Below are positions 8,182 through 15,879 of a stretch of 20,430 bases of DNA, one piece after another (the first letter of the stretch is position 1; each line of letters opens with the position of its first letter). The DNA is taken from assembly GCA_027578815.1 (NCBI GenBank), contig JANBTH010000333.1:1-20430 (forward strand), in the 5' to 3' direction. Made by a program: the position numbers and the translations under genes. The DNA is from Coemansia sp. RSA 1804 (taxonomy: Eukaryota > Kickxellomycota > Kickxellomycetes > Kickxellales > Kickxellaceae). A model generated the notes under the pieces. The model was not told the DNA's origin. It did not search any database and saw only the letters and a program-made list of their open reading frames with translations.

Positions 8182-10515
8182 ATGGTAGAGTCGTCTGAGC
8201 CCAGCCGCAAAAGGCCCCGCGTTGGGCGGCGCCCACGACATTCGCAGTCGCCGGCATCGTCGTCAATGCGGCCAATGGTGACACGGTCGCAGGCCCAGGC
8301 GCTGACACTAAGGCCAGGAGATGAGCCCCCAAGCACAGCTGCTGGCGTCGAGATGGAAGAGTCGCGCAAAAGAAAGGTCGGATGCATGGCGTCTATGCGT
8401 GCAGAAAGCCCGGAGTGCGCCGAAGCCGGTTGTGAGGCCACTGTAGGCAGTGCTTGCAATTGCGATAGTCAGCAGGAGGATGGTGGTGAAGGCGATTCTG
8501 AGGATGCAGAGTCCAGCCATGGAGATATAATCCTAACTAGTAGCTACATTGGAGAGCTCCAGGGCGACCAGGAGCTTGTGGCCAAGCTGGGACTTGTCTT
8601 TTCGGACCCATGTACTCTGGCGCGCAGCTTTCCGCAGACTAATCCCGAGCTTGCAGCCCAATGCCCAGTCGACGTGGAGGACGTGCGCAGGGCGTACGCC
8701 TGCATCAAAGCAAAGACAACCGACAAGGCTATGCGCGACTTGCAACTGCTGACTGTCAATGCGGTAGCAATGATGAGTCTGGATCCATGCGATGAGCACG
8801 ACAACCAGATGAATGCAGTGCTTATCCTTCTCCTCAACCCCAGTATTACAGAGTACACCCACGACGACAGCACATTCCTTCTTCCCGAGCTATGCAGCGT
8901 CATCTTGAATCAGCCAAGCGAGCAAAAGTCCTTGCTTATGCGCTACTTTGCTGCCGCCGACCATTTGGGCCTGGTCCAATCCAGCACGCCAGACGCTGCT
9001 TCAGAGCGCGCAGAAGGCGACCACATGTGCTTTATGCAGTATGCCAACATATTCCAGTCGTTTGTGACGCGTGAGACCAACCGTGCGGCCAAATCCGTTG
9101 CGCCGCAGCCTTCATCCGTGCCAGAGTCCATGCCTAAGAAGGTCTGCCTTCATTCACTGAGTGGTTGCTCTCTGCCGTTGGTTGCCCAGTGTCTTGCGCT
9201 GATGAACAGCTACAACACGACACACGGCATTGTTCCTCACTCCGCCTTTTATAACGACGCTGTCAACGAGCACATTGATACAAAGGAGGAGGTGCCTCGG
9301 TTCCGCATGCCAAAGGGGGTGTCATTCTGCAACTATCCATTTCTTCTGTCGCCTACGACCAAGAGCGAGGTCATTCGCATTGAGAGCATGATCCATATGC
9401 GGACAGAGCTTCAAGACTCATTTTTCCGGGCAATGTTCTCCGGAGTAACATGTCCATATCTTGTTCTGGAGGTTAGGCGCGAGAGTCTGGTGCGAGATAC
9501 GCTTTACCAGCTTGACCTGAAGATGAGCCAGGATCTGCGGAAGCAGCTGAAGGTGCGTTTTGTCGGCGAGGAGGGCGTTGACGAGGGCGGCGTGCAAAAG
9601 GAGTTTTTCCAGCTTATTGTGCGCGATGTGTTTTCTTCCAAATATGGAATATTCAAGGCCAACAACGAGTCGCAGTACTATTGGTTTCTGTCGCAGGCCT
9701 CTCCTACAAAGGACATGCTGGAGGAGATATGGCTCACAGGCCAGCTTATTGGGCTTGCTGTGTACAATGGGGTTATACTCGACATCCATCTTCCGCCAGT
9801 CATGTATAAGAAGCTGCTTGGTGTGTCGGCAACGACAGAGGATCTGCGCGAGATAGACCCCGAGCTATACCACGGTCTAACGCAGCTGCGGCGGATGTCG
9901 GACGATGAGCTCAGCTTCTTGGAGCGCTCCTTTGAAATCGAGTACGATGATCTTGGGCGTCTGCGCACACATGAGCTTATTCCCGACGGCGCAAGCACGA
10001 TCCTGGATGCGGCGAATAGAGAGCTGTTTATTGACAGATATGTGGACTTTGTGCTAAACAAGTCCTGTGCAAAGCAGTTTGCAGAGTTCAAAGCTGGGTT
10101 TGACAGAATCTGCGGCTCGTCCTATGTGCGCTATATGCAGCCGCAGGAGCTTGAGCTACTTGTGTGCGGGTGCTCTGATCTTGACTTTGGCGCTCTGGAG
10201 AGCTCGACCGTTTACGACGGCGGGTATTCCAGGACAACAAAAGTCATTGAGTACTTTTGGCAGGTTGTTGGCGAGTTTGGCGACGATCTCAAGCGCAAGC
10301 TGCTTTTCTTTGCAACGAGCAGCGACCGGGTGCCGATTGGGGGGCTGAGCAAGCTTCAGTTTGTCATTGCAAAGAATGGCGGTGACTCGGACCGCCTTCC
10401 AACGTCACACACCTGTTTCAATGTTTTGCTTCTTCCCGAGTATTCATCGCTTGAAAAGCTCCGAGAACGGCTCCTCACAGCCATCCATAACTCGGAGGGC
10501 TTTGGTATGATTTAG
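8182..10515 (+). CDS. HECT-type E3 ubiquitin ligase (UBE3A/Hul4-like)
   Basis: The first in-frame ATG is 8182, giving 777 residues. HECT ligases accept ubiquitin from an E2 on a cysteine and pass it to substrates. The N-terminus (1-130) is low-complexity, with basic RKRPRVGRRPR early and an acidic QEDGGEGDSEDAESSHGD-type segment later. A helical middle region follows. The HECT domain fills about 430-777: KVRFVGEEGVDEGGVQKEFF, LIGLAVYNGVILDIHLP, ELELLVCGCSDLDF, YDGGY, VPIGGL and LPTSHTCFNVLLLPEYSS with catalytic C745. It ends in EGFGMI, the usual short C-tail with a -4-type Phe (F774). The wording of the domain is closest to UBE3A, HECTD2 and yeast Hul4. I see no clear UBE3A AZUL zinc finger, so I give no gene symbol. 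An upstream 5' exon cannot be excluded. Confidence 0.92.
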   Translation: MVESSEPSRKRPRVGRRPRHSQSPASSSMRPMVTRSQAQALTLRPGDEPPSTAAGVEMEESRKRKVGCMASMRAESPECAEAGCEATVGSACNCDSQQEDGGEGDSEDAESSHGDIILTSSYIGELQGDQELVAKLGLVFSDPCTLARSFPQTNPELAAQCPVDVEDVRRAYACIKAKTTDKAMRDLQLLTVNAVAMMSLDPCDEHDNQMNAVLILLLNPSITEYTHDDSTFLLPELCSVILNQPSEQKSLLMRYFAAADHLGLVQSSTPDAASERAEGDHMCFMQYANIFQSFVTRETNRAAKSVAPQPSSVPESMPKKVCLHSLSGCSLPLVAQCLALMNSYNTTHGIVPHSAFYNDAVNEHIDTKEEVPRFRMPKGVSFCNYPFLLSPTTKSEVIRIESMIHMRTELQDSFFRAMFSGVTCPYLVLEVRRESLVRDTLYQLDLKMSQDLRKQLKVRFVGEEGVDEGGVQKEFFQLIVRDVFSSKYGIFKANNESQYYWFLSQASPTKDMLEEIWLTGQLIGLAVYNGVILDIHLPPVMYKKLLGVSATTEDLREIDPELYHGLTQLRRMSDDELSFLERSFEIEYDDLGRLRTHELIPDGASTILDAANRELFIDRYVDFVLNKSCAKQFAEFKAGFDRICGSSYVRYMQPQELELLVCGCSDLDFGALESSTVYDGGYSRTTKVIEYFWQVVGEFGDDLKRKLLFFATSSDRVPIGGLSKLQFVIAKNGGDSDRLPTSHTCFNVLLLPEYSSLEKLRERLLTAIHNSEGFGMI

Positions 10516-11344
10516 ACATTTTATTACCTTTATTTAGCTTTCTTTTACATTCATTGTTGTATTTCACATCATGTTCCATTATACATAAAAACAAATGACA
10601 TTGACATACGAGTTTGATATTATTACAGCATAGGCGGAAGGGGAGGTGCTGTACTTGTTTACACTGAATGGCTATGTTGTTTCTCCATAGCAGCAGTGGC
10701 AGCAACAAAGGAAGCAGTGCCAACAGTAATAGCACTGGTTGGTCGTGCTTAATGCAGCTAGCTCGCTAGCTATTAAATATAATACAAGTATCACTCGATC
10801 TTGTTGAGGGAAAAGATATCGGTGGGTTAATAAAGAATTCACGCATGTGGAGAGAGAGACATGAAAGACACGATGGTGTTTACTCATATCCACGAGGCAG
10901 GTTTAGCTTACATTTCCAATAAACAGGGCAATAATAAAAAGAGAATGAGGTTTACGCTTTTCTTTTCTTCTTCACTTCGTGCTGGTTTTCTACGTCAGAC
11001 ATCGCCGGCATGTAACAATAGGGTGGTGCAATATGGCTGAATGTTTGGATATTAGGGAGAAACATTCAGCCCATGTGCCTGTCTGGCTACAGATGCCGCC
11101 TTTGAACACATATACAAGCACTTGGTAGCAGTTTATGTATTTACTCAAAGAACGAGGAGTGTGTTTTTTGGTGTTCTAGAAGTCACAAACAGCAGCATTT
11201 CATTCATTACTTTCCAAGCACAGCGCAGACTAAATCGCGGCACAATATCCACAATAGCCCAGTTGCATACAAACATACATACATTTGCGTTATCCGCCCT
11301 CTCTTGCACCGGATCAGAAAGCCCAGTCGCGCTCAGTCTCGCCT
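10516..11344. other. Intergenic: HECT 3' region and promoter/5' UTR of GPI-type protein gene
   Basis: The spacer is 829 bases with no supported gene; small frames on both strands lack motifs. It contains AATAAA at 10829-10834 and 10918-10923, a short palindrome at 10756-10771 (AGCTAGC, 2-base gap, GCTAGCT), TACGTCA (ATF/CREB half-site-like) at about 10991-10997, and a 12-bp perfect stem-loop at 11035-11071. I saw no tRNA B-box. Confidence 0.5.
11035..11071. repeat. Perfect 12-bp inverted repeat (stem-loop)
   Basis: GGCTGAATGTTT (11035-11046) is exactly complementary to AAACATTCAGCC (11060-11071), with a 13-base purine-rich loop. It lies about 275 bases upstream of the ATG at 11345. It could be a 5' UTR hairpin, an operator-like site or part of an unannotated small RNA. 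Confidence 0.85.
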
Positions 11345-12190
11345 ATGCTTCTGTTTAAGAGCCGTGGCTCGGGAATCAGAGCAACAGTGCCAAGCAGCAC
11401 CACGGTAGTTGTGGTGGTGGCAGCAATTGTCCTAGGAAGCCAACCGGCAAGCGCAAAGTGGGCATTCACGCAACAGCCCGCAGCTGAGCGTGCCCGTGCT
11501 TGCCAGGAGCAGGTCAGCTTCTGCTACAATGCGTGTGGGTCGGTCGCTAGGACGGCTGTAAACTTTTGCAACATACAAACAACGGGATGGAACTGCGAGT
11601 GCAATGGAGGCGCAGGGGAGCGGAACGTGCACAGATACGAGTGGCCGATGGCGGTATCGGAGTGCCGGGCCTCGCTGGCTACATGCAACGACAGCTGCAC
11701 AAGAAACACTAGCGCAAGCGAGCGCGGGGCTTGCTACACGTCGTGCACGGCCAACTACCAGTGCAACACGGCGGAGGCGCCCAGAAGCAGCCTGCATGTG
11801 AAGGGCGCGTATGACAGACCCAGAGGATACATCCGGCCGGTGGAGGACAAGGACATTGACCTTACGATCGGCATGAAGTTTGATGACGGCGGATCGGAAC
11901 AAGGCCGCAGCAAACTGCAGAGTACAGGCGACCCAGGCGCCCTGCCAAAAAGAATCCCCAGGACTGACGACGGCGAAGGATCCGACGACGGAAGCCCCGG
12001 CAAAGACCACACAGGCGCTGGCAGCGGCAAAGGACCGGGCAGCAGTCACGGCGGCAGGCGCAAGGGCGATGCTGGGCAACGAGATGGGTCCGGCGCTGGT
12101 GCTGTATCGGCAGCCGGTCCGACACAGAGACCTGCTCACTTATTGCAGGCCCTGGCAATCTGCATTTGGGCTCTGGTTGTTAGCGGGTGA
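11345..12190 (+). CDS. Secreted Cys-rich protein, probable GPI anchor (DUF7707-like)
   Basis: The first ATG is 11345; upstream frame codons have no ATG. The product has 281 residues. The N-terminus has a hydrophobic core (VVVVVAAIVLG, about 21-31) ending ASA, with likely cleavage after residue 37. Residues 53-140 form a compact domain with 12 cysteines in pairs and triplets: CQEQVSFCYNAC, NFC, WNCEC, SEC, ATCNDSC, GACYTSC, YQC. NFC...WNCECNGG followed by Y-E-W-P resembles fungal secreted domain DUF7707. Residues 141-264 are Gly/Ser/Asp/Lys-rich and hydrophilic. The last 17 residues (HLLQALAICIWALVVSG) are a hydrophobic tail after small residues, as for GPI attachment. It probably sits at the plasma membrane or wall. 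No enzymatic motif is visible, and the molecular function is unknown. Confidence 0.75.
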   Translation: MLLFKSRGSGIRATVPSSTTVVVVVAAIVLGSQPASAKWAFTQQPAAERARACQEQVSFCYNACGSVARTAVNFCNIQTTGWNCECNGGAGERNVHRYEWPMAVSECRASLATCNDSCTRNTSASERGACYTSCTANYQCNTAEAPRSSLHVKGAYDRPRGYIRPVEDKDIDLTIGMKFDDGGSEQGRSKLQSTGDPGALPKRIPRTDDGEGSDDGSPGKDHTGAGSGKGPGSSHGGRRKGDAGQRDGSGAGAVSAAGPTQRPAHLLQALAICIWALVVSG

Positions 12191-12348
12191 GGGGGATGTG
12201 AGCAGCAGGAGCAGACAGGCTAGTTTTGGTTCTTGGAGAGTAGTTAATTAAAAAGGCAGCGCAGAGCAAAGAAACAGGAAGGCATTACTTGCGGGATGCT
12301 TAGAGAAAAGAGAAAAAAAAAGCTATGCTAAAGACGATGTAAAGGAGC

Positions 12349-13695
12349 TTAGTAGCCACCCTCCATCTCCTCGTCACCAAGAGAGTCCATGCCAACCTCC
12401 TCGTAGTCCTTCTCGAGGGCAGCAAGATCCTCACGGGCCTCGGAGAACTCGCCCTCCTCCATGCCCTCGCCAACGTACCAGTGGACAAAGGCGCGTTTGG
12501 CGTACATGAGATCGAACTTGTGGTCAAGGCGCGACCAGGCCTCGGCAATGGCGGTGGTGTTGCTGAGAAGGCACACAGCGCGGTCGACCTTGGCGAGGTC
12601 GCCGTCGGGAACGCAGAACGGCGGCTGCTTGTTGATGCCAAGCTTGAAGCCAGTGGGGCACCAGTCGACAAAGGAAACGGTCTTCTTGGTCTTGAGCTGC
12701 GAGATGATCTGGTTGGCCTCCTTGGGCGTGACGTCGCCGCGATACAGAAGGCAGCACGCCATGTACTTGCCGTTCTGCGGGTTGCACTTGACCATCTGGT
12801 TGGTTGGGTCGAAGCAGGCGTTGGTGATCTCTGCAACAGTCATCGACTCGTGCTGCGCCTTGGTGGCTGAAGTTATGGGCGCGTACGTGACCAGCGGGAA
12901 GTGGATGCGCGGATACGGCACAAGGTTGGTCTGGAACTCGGTCAGATCCACGTTAAGCGATCCCTCAAAGCGCAGCGACGCTGTGATCGACGACACAATC
13001 TGCGCAATCAGGCGGTTGAGGTTGCTGAATGTCGGGCGCGTGATGCCCAGGTTGCGGTGGCAGATGTCGTAGATTGCCTCGTTGTCAACCATGAACGAGC
13101 AGTCGGCGTGCTCCAGCGTCGTGTGCGTCGTCAGAATCGAGTTGTACGGCTCCACAACCGCGTTGGAGATTCTGGGCGCCGGATACACAGTGAACTCCAG
13201 CTTCGACTTCTTGCCGTAGTCAACCGACAGGCGCTCCAGAAGCAGTGCTCCAAACCCGGATCCAGTTCCTCCGCCAAACGAGTGGAACACTAGGAATCCC
13301 TGGAGACCCTCGCACTTGTCTGCCAGCTTGCGGATCTGGTCGAGCGTTCTGTCAATCTGCTCCTTTCCAACCGTGTAGTGTCCACGCGCATAGTTGTTGG
13401 CTGCGTCCTCCTTGCCGGTGATCATCTGCCCTGGGTTGTACAGATCGCGGTACTTGCTGTTGCGCACCTCATCCACCACCGTGGGCTCCAGGTCAACAAA
13501 GATCGTGCGGGGCACGCGCTTGCCGTTGCTGGACTCGTAGAAGAACGTCGAGTACGAGTCGTCAGACCCTGCTGGAACTCCCGGGTTGAGGAACCCGTCT
13601 GGGTTGATTCCGTGCTCCAGGCAGTACAGCTCCCAGCAGGCATTACCAATCTGAACTCCTGCCTGACCAACGTGAATCGAGATGACCTCGCGCAT
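12349..13695 (-). CDS. TUB1: Alpha-tubulin
   Basis: The 448-residue intronless CDS covers the whole family length. Alpha-tubulin pairs with beta-tubulin to form microtubules for the spindle, nuclear movement and transport. It starts MREVISIHVGQAGVQIGNAC. Other landmarks are the tubulin signature GGGTGSG (near 142-148), the EYGKKSK-like VDYGKKSKLEF, SNAVVEPYN, and VDLTEFQTNLVPYPRIHFP containing the catalytic Glu near 254 that hydrolyses beta-tubulin GTP. AFVHWYVGEGMEEGEFSEAREDLAALEKDYEEVG then leads into the acidic tail DSLGDEEMEGGY. The loop with K40 (acetylated in animals) is different here: position 40 is Val. The tail ends in Tyr, so detyrosination is conceivable. Codons favour C-ending, as expected for high expression. 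The gene is convergent with the GPI-type gene and divergent from RPL7. Confidence 0.98.
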   Translation of the reverse strand: MREVISIHVGQAGVQIGNACWELYCLEHGINPDGFLNPGVPAGSDDSYSTFFYESSNGKRVPRTIFVDLEPTVVDEVRNSKYRDLYNPGQMITGKEDAANNYARGHYTVGKEQIDRTLDQIRKLADKCEGLQGFLVFHSFGGGTGSGFGALLLERLSVDYGKKSKLEFTVYPAPRISNAVVEPYNSILTTHTTLEHADCSFMVDNEAIYDICHRNLGITRPTFSNLNRLIAQIVSSITASLRFEGSLNVDLTEFQTNLVPYPRIHFPLVTYAPITSATKAQHESMTVAEITNACFDPTNQMVKCNPQNGKYMACCLLYRGDVTPKEANQIISQLKTKKTVSFVDWCPTGFKLGINKQPPFCVPDGDLAKVDRAVCLLSNTTAIAEAWSRLDHKFDLMYAKRAFVHWYVGEGMEEGEFSEAREDLAALEKDYEEVGMDSLGDEEMEGGY

Positions 13696-13886
13696 TTTGT
13701 TTTGTTTTGTACCTTTTGGTGTGTTTAACTATACACAAAGCAACAATGGCAACAAGAAATTATTCACACACGTGTCCTTTAGTGCAATCGGAATGAAAGA
13801 GTTCCAGCAAATGAGCAGAATTTGTGTTTAAAGGAATAAATCACACAAGAAGGCAAGAGAGTCTTGGAAAAGCAGGGAAAAAGAAC

Positions 13887-13903
13887 GGCTGGCTGGCTGG
13901 CTG
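13887..13903. repeat. GGCT tetranucleotide repeat (about 4 units)
   Basis: GGCTGGCTGGCTGGCTG is directly visible. It is the reverse complement of the repeat at 15698-15718 in the same spacer. Confidence 0.9.
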
Positions 13904-15078
13904 TGCTTATTTCACAGAGAGCGAAAGACCAGAAAGAGTGAATGCAGTGTTTATCATTTTGGTAGCTCGGGGGCGCCTTTTTTCCACCGCCGCTTGGGGC
14001 AAATAATAGCCCATTCTGCTTTTCTGTCAACAAAGCTTGCATCACACAGGATAGTAGGAGGGAAAAAAGCGAAAGAGGGGGAGGGATTGGGATGGGCAAG
14101 CAAATGTTTTCATTATCGTCTTGGTTGCTTTGTTACTGTGTGGCTACGACTGCTAAAAATGAAAAGCCTTGAAGAAGAGTCAGCGACATAAAGGGCGCGG
14201 TATCCTCCAGGTCTGCTAAACACTTCTCCGCCAATCGCAGACGGATGGGCTTGGTGGGCCATATATTAAGAGCCAGAAGGTGGCCCCAATCCAACAAGCA
14301 TTGGTTGAATGGCTGCTGGCCTTGTCAATAAATAACAACCACTTCCAGAGAGAAAACAACAACAACAAAACCAATAACAAAAAACCACAACAAACAAGGT
14401 CTTTGTCTTGTTCTCTTTTTGGACTGCTCGTCTAGGCGGACCATATCAAGAGCCTGCAAAAAGACGATAGCTGCAGAAAAAAGTTGGCTCCTCAGAGAGA
14501 GGCTCGGGATCCACCAAGAAACCTGTGTTGGCTGGCAAAAAACGTCCATAGGAAAAAAAAAGCAGCTAACGCACGTACGTGTTTCTTGGTCTGCACATGC
14601 ACCAGGAAGCCCTCTAGAAGAAAGCCACCGCTCCAGGCATGATGAGAGCTGCTTGCAAAGCACTTGGATTCTGAAATACAATATCCTCCTGCTGCTCGCA
14701 AAGCAATAGTGGAGATACGTGGCACCCACCATAAAACCAGGCCAGCGGAACACAGCACAGGGGCAAAGAGGACAAGACCAGCGCACAAAAAGAGGGCATG
14801 TATATTGACATTATTGACACGGATTTATACCTGCGTCAAGAGCACATAGACAGAAAGTCCTCGCCTCCTTGCAATTCAAAGACAGAAGCACGACCCCGGG
14901 GGGTACACCCGTATTAACAAGGAGCTTCCTGCACACACAGTGGATCTAAGCGTCAGCATATGAAAAACCAAAACAAACAAAATCACCAACTGGCCACACA
15001 CGCAAATGCAGTCAGCACTGGCTCTGTTGGCAACATGGCCTCCGAACGGCCGCTGAGACGAGCACGCTTGAGCTGCTT

Positions 15079-15161
15079 CTTACCTGAAAGACAAAGGTTG
15101 GCGAATAACCAAGCAGGGATGATTAAAAGTAAAAGCTAAATTCCTGGCTGGATTTATATAA
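15079..15161 (-). promoter_or_regulatory. TATA-like element and consensus splice donor on the minus strand
   Basis: TTATATAA (15154-15161) is followed on the minus strand, about 70 bases on, by CAG|GTAAG (15086-15079), a perfect 5' splice consensus. A plausible acceptor (TGTGTATAG, ending at 13729 on the minus strand) lies 33 bases before the alpha-tubulin ATG. Together these could be a non-coding first exon and 5' UTR intron of about 1.35 kb for alpha-tubulin. This is inference only. Confidence 0.25.
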
Positions 15162-15697
15162 GAAAAAATGGCTAGCAGAACAAGAGAGGAGAAGAAGGCG
15201 CTAGAGCAAAGAGCGGGTGTTGTTTGGTGGCAGGAGCATCTGAAGCACAACAAACGTGTTGTGCTTTTGCGAGCAAGAGCCTGTCAAGCCGGGCGCTGGC
15301 ATTGGCGGACGTTTGTTTACAACAAACAGCCAACATCCAATCCCGTGCCAGCGGCAATCGCGGAACGGCTGGAGCTCTGGACGCGACACCAGCACCAATG
15401 AAAAAGGCGGCTCGCCACAAAGCGGTTTGTTGATCGCTGCGACAGCCAGTGGTGATCACGCATTTGATTGCAGGCTTCCAGCGGCATCCGTAATATGATT
15501 ATAATCGGCAGACACACTGCTCTGGAATCAGCAAGTGCCTGATCTCAGCCCTACAGTCTGCGCCATGTCACATGATGGTGCTGTGTTTTTTGTTGATCTG
15601 GCAGAAAACTTTTCCAACAATTATGCGCTTTGCTGATACATTTTCTCAGATCTTGTGTGTGTGTGTTTTTGTGGGCGATTAAACGCAAAAACAGTAT

Positions 15698-15718
15698 CCA
15701 GCCAGCCAGCCAGCCAGG
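15698..15718. repeat. CCAG/CAGC tetranucleotide repeat (about 5 units)
   Basis: Five CCAG units followed by G lie 160-180 bases upstream of the RPL7 start codon. The unit is complementary to the GGCT repeat at 13887-13903. Confidence 0.9.
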
Positions 15719-15879
15719 CGTTGTTAATGTCTAAAAAAATTCAGGCGAGGAAAAATCCTTCAAATAAAATGTTGGCTGGATGCAATATTACTGTGTGGTT
15801 TCCTTCTTTTCCAGCCAGCACACTTTGATTTTTATTCTTTGAGTAGAGCGAATCGACAAAGCAAAAAAAAAACTAGAAA

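Larger units (their letters stand above)
13696..15879. other. Long spacer between alpha-tubulin and RPL7
   Basis: The 2,184 bases separate two divergent, highly expressed genes, and I find no supported protein gene. Small frames (for example 14798-14917, 15168-15401, 14325-14786 minus) lack motifs. Seen here: a GGCT repeat (13887-13903), a CAGC repeat (15698-15718), a CA-rich stretch rich in AAC (14330-14398), CCATATATTAAG at 14259-14270, TTATATAA at 15154-15161, a perfect minus-strand splice donor (15079-15086), and pyrimidine-rich TTCCTTCTTTTCC (about 15799-15812) near the RPL7 start. Non-coding exons or RNAs are possible. Confidence 0.5.

Noticed and set aside
11432..12139. 235-residue minus strand open frame opposite the Cys-rich protein gene
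   Set aside because: The sense frame has signal peptide, regular Cys spacing and C-terminal tail; the antisense frame is Ala/Ser/Arg-rich without motif.
14639..14674. ATGATGA followed by CTGA, a possible C/D snoRNA
   Set aside because: The boxes are only 25 bases apart, no terminal stem exists, and the guide bases match no rRNA segment I recall.
14798..14917. 39-codon frame MYIDIIDTDLYLRQ... in the tubulin-RPL7 spacer
   Set aside because: Short, with no homologue I recognise and no convincing downstream exon; treated as chance.
14905..14918. TACACCCGTATTAAC, close to a yeast Rap1 site
   Set aside because: Nearly 1 kb from RPL7, a single copy, and Rap1 control of ribosomal genes is not expected outside the yeasts.
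14962..15090. Minus strand stretch reading KKQLKRARLSGRSEAMLP, reminiscent of a basic protein
   Set aside because: Only a few tens of codons before a stop, no start, and the donor consensus CAG|GTAAG lies in it. I could not tie it to any family.
15572..15636. ATGATGG ... CTGA upstream of RPL7, another possible C/D snoRNA
   Set aside because: Only a weak four-pair ATGT/ACAT flank stem and no recognised rRNA complement for the guide.
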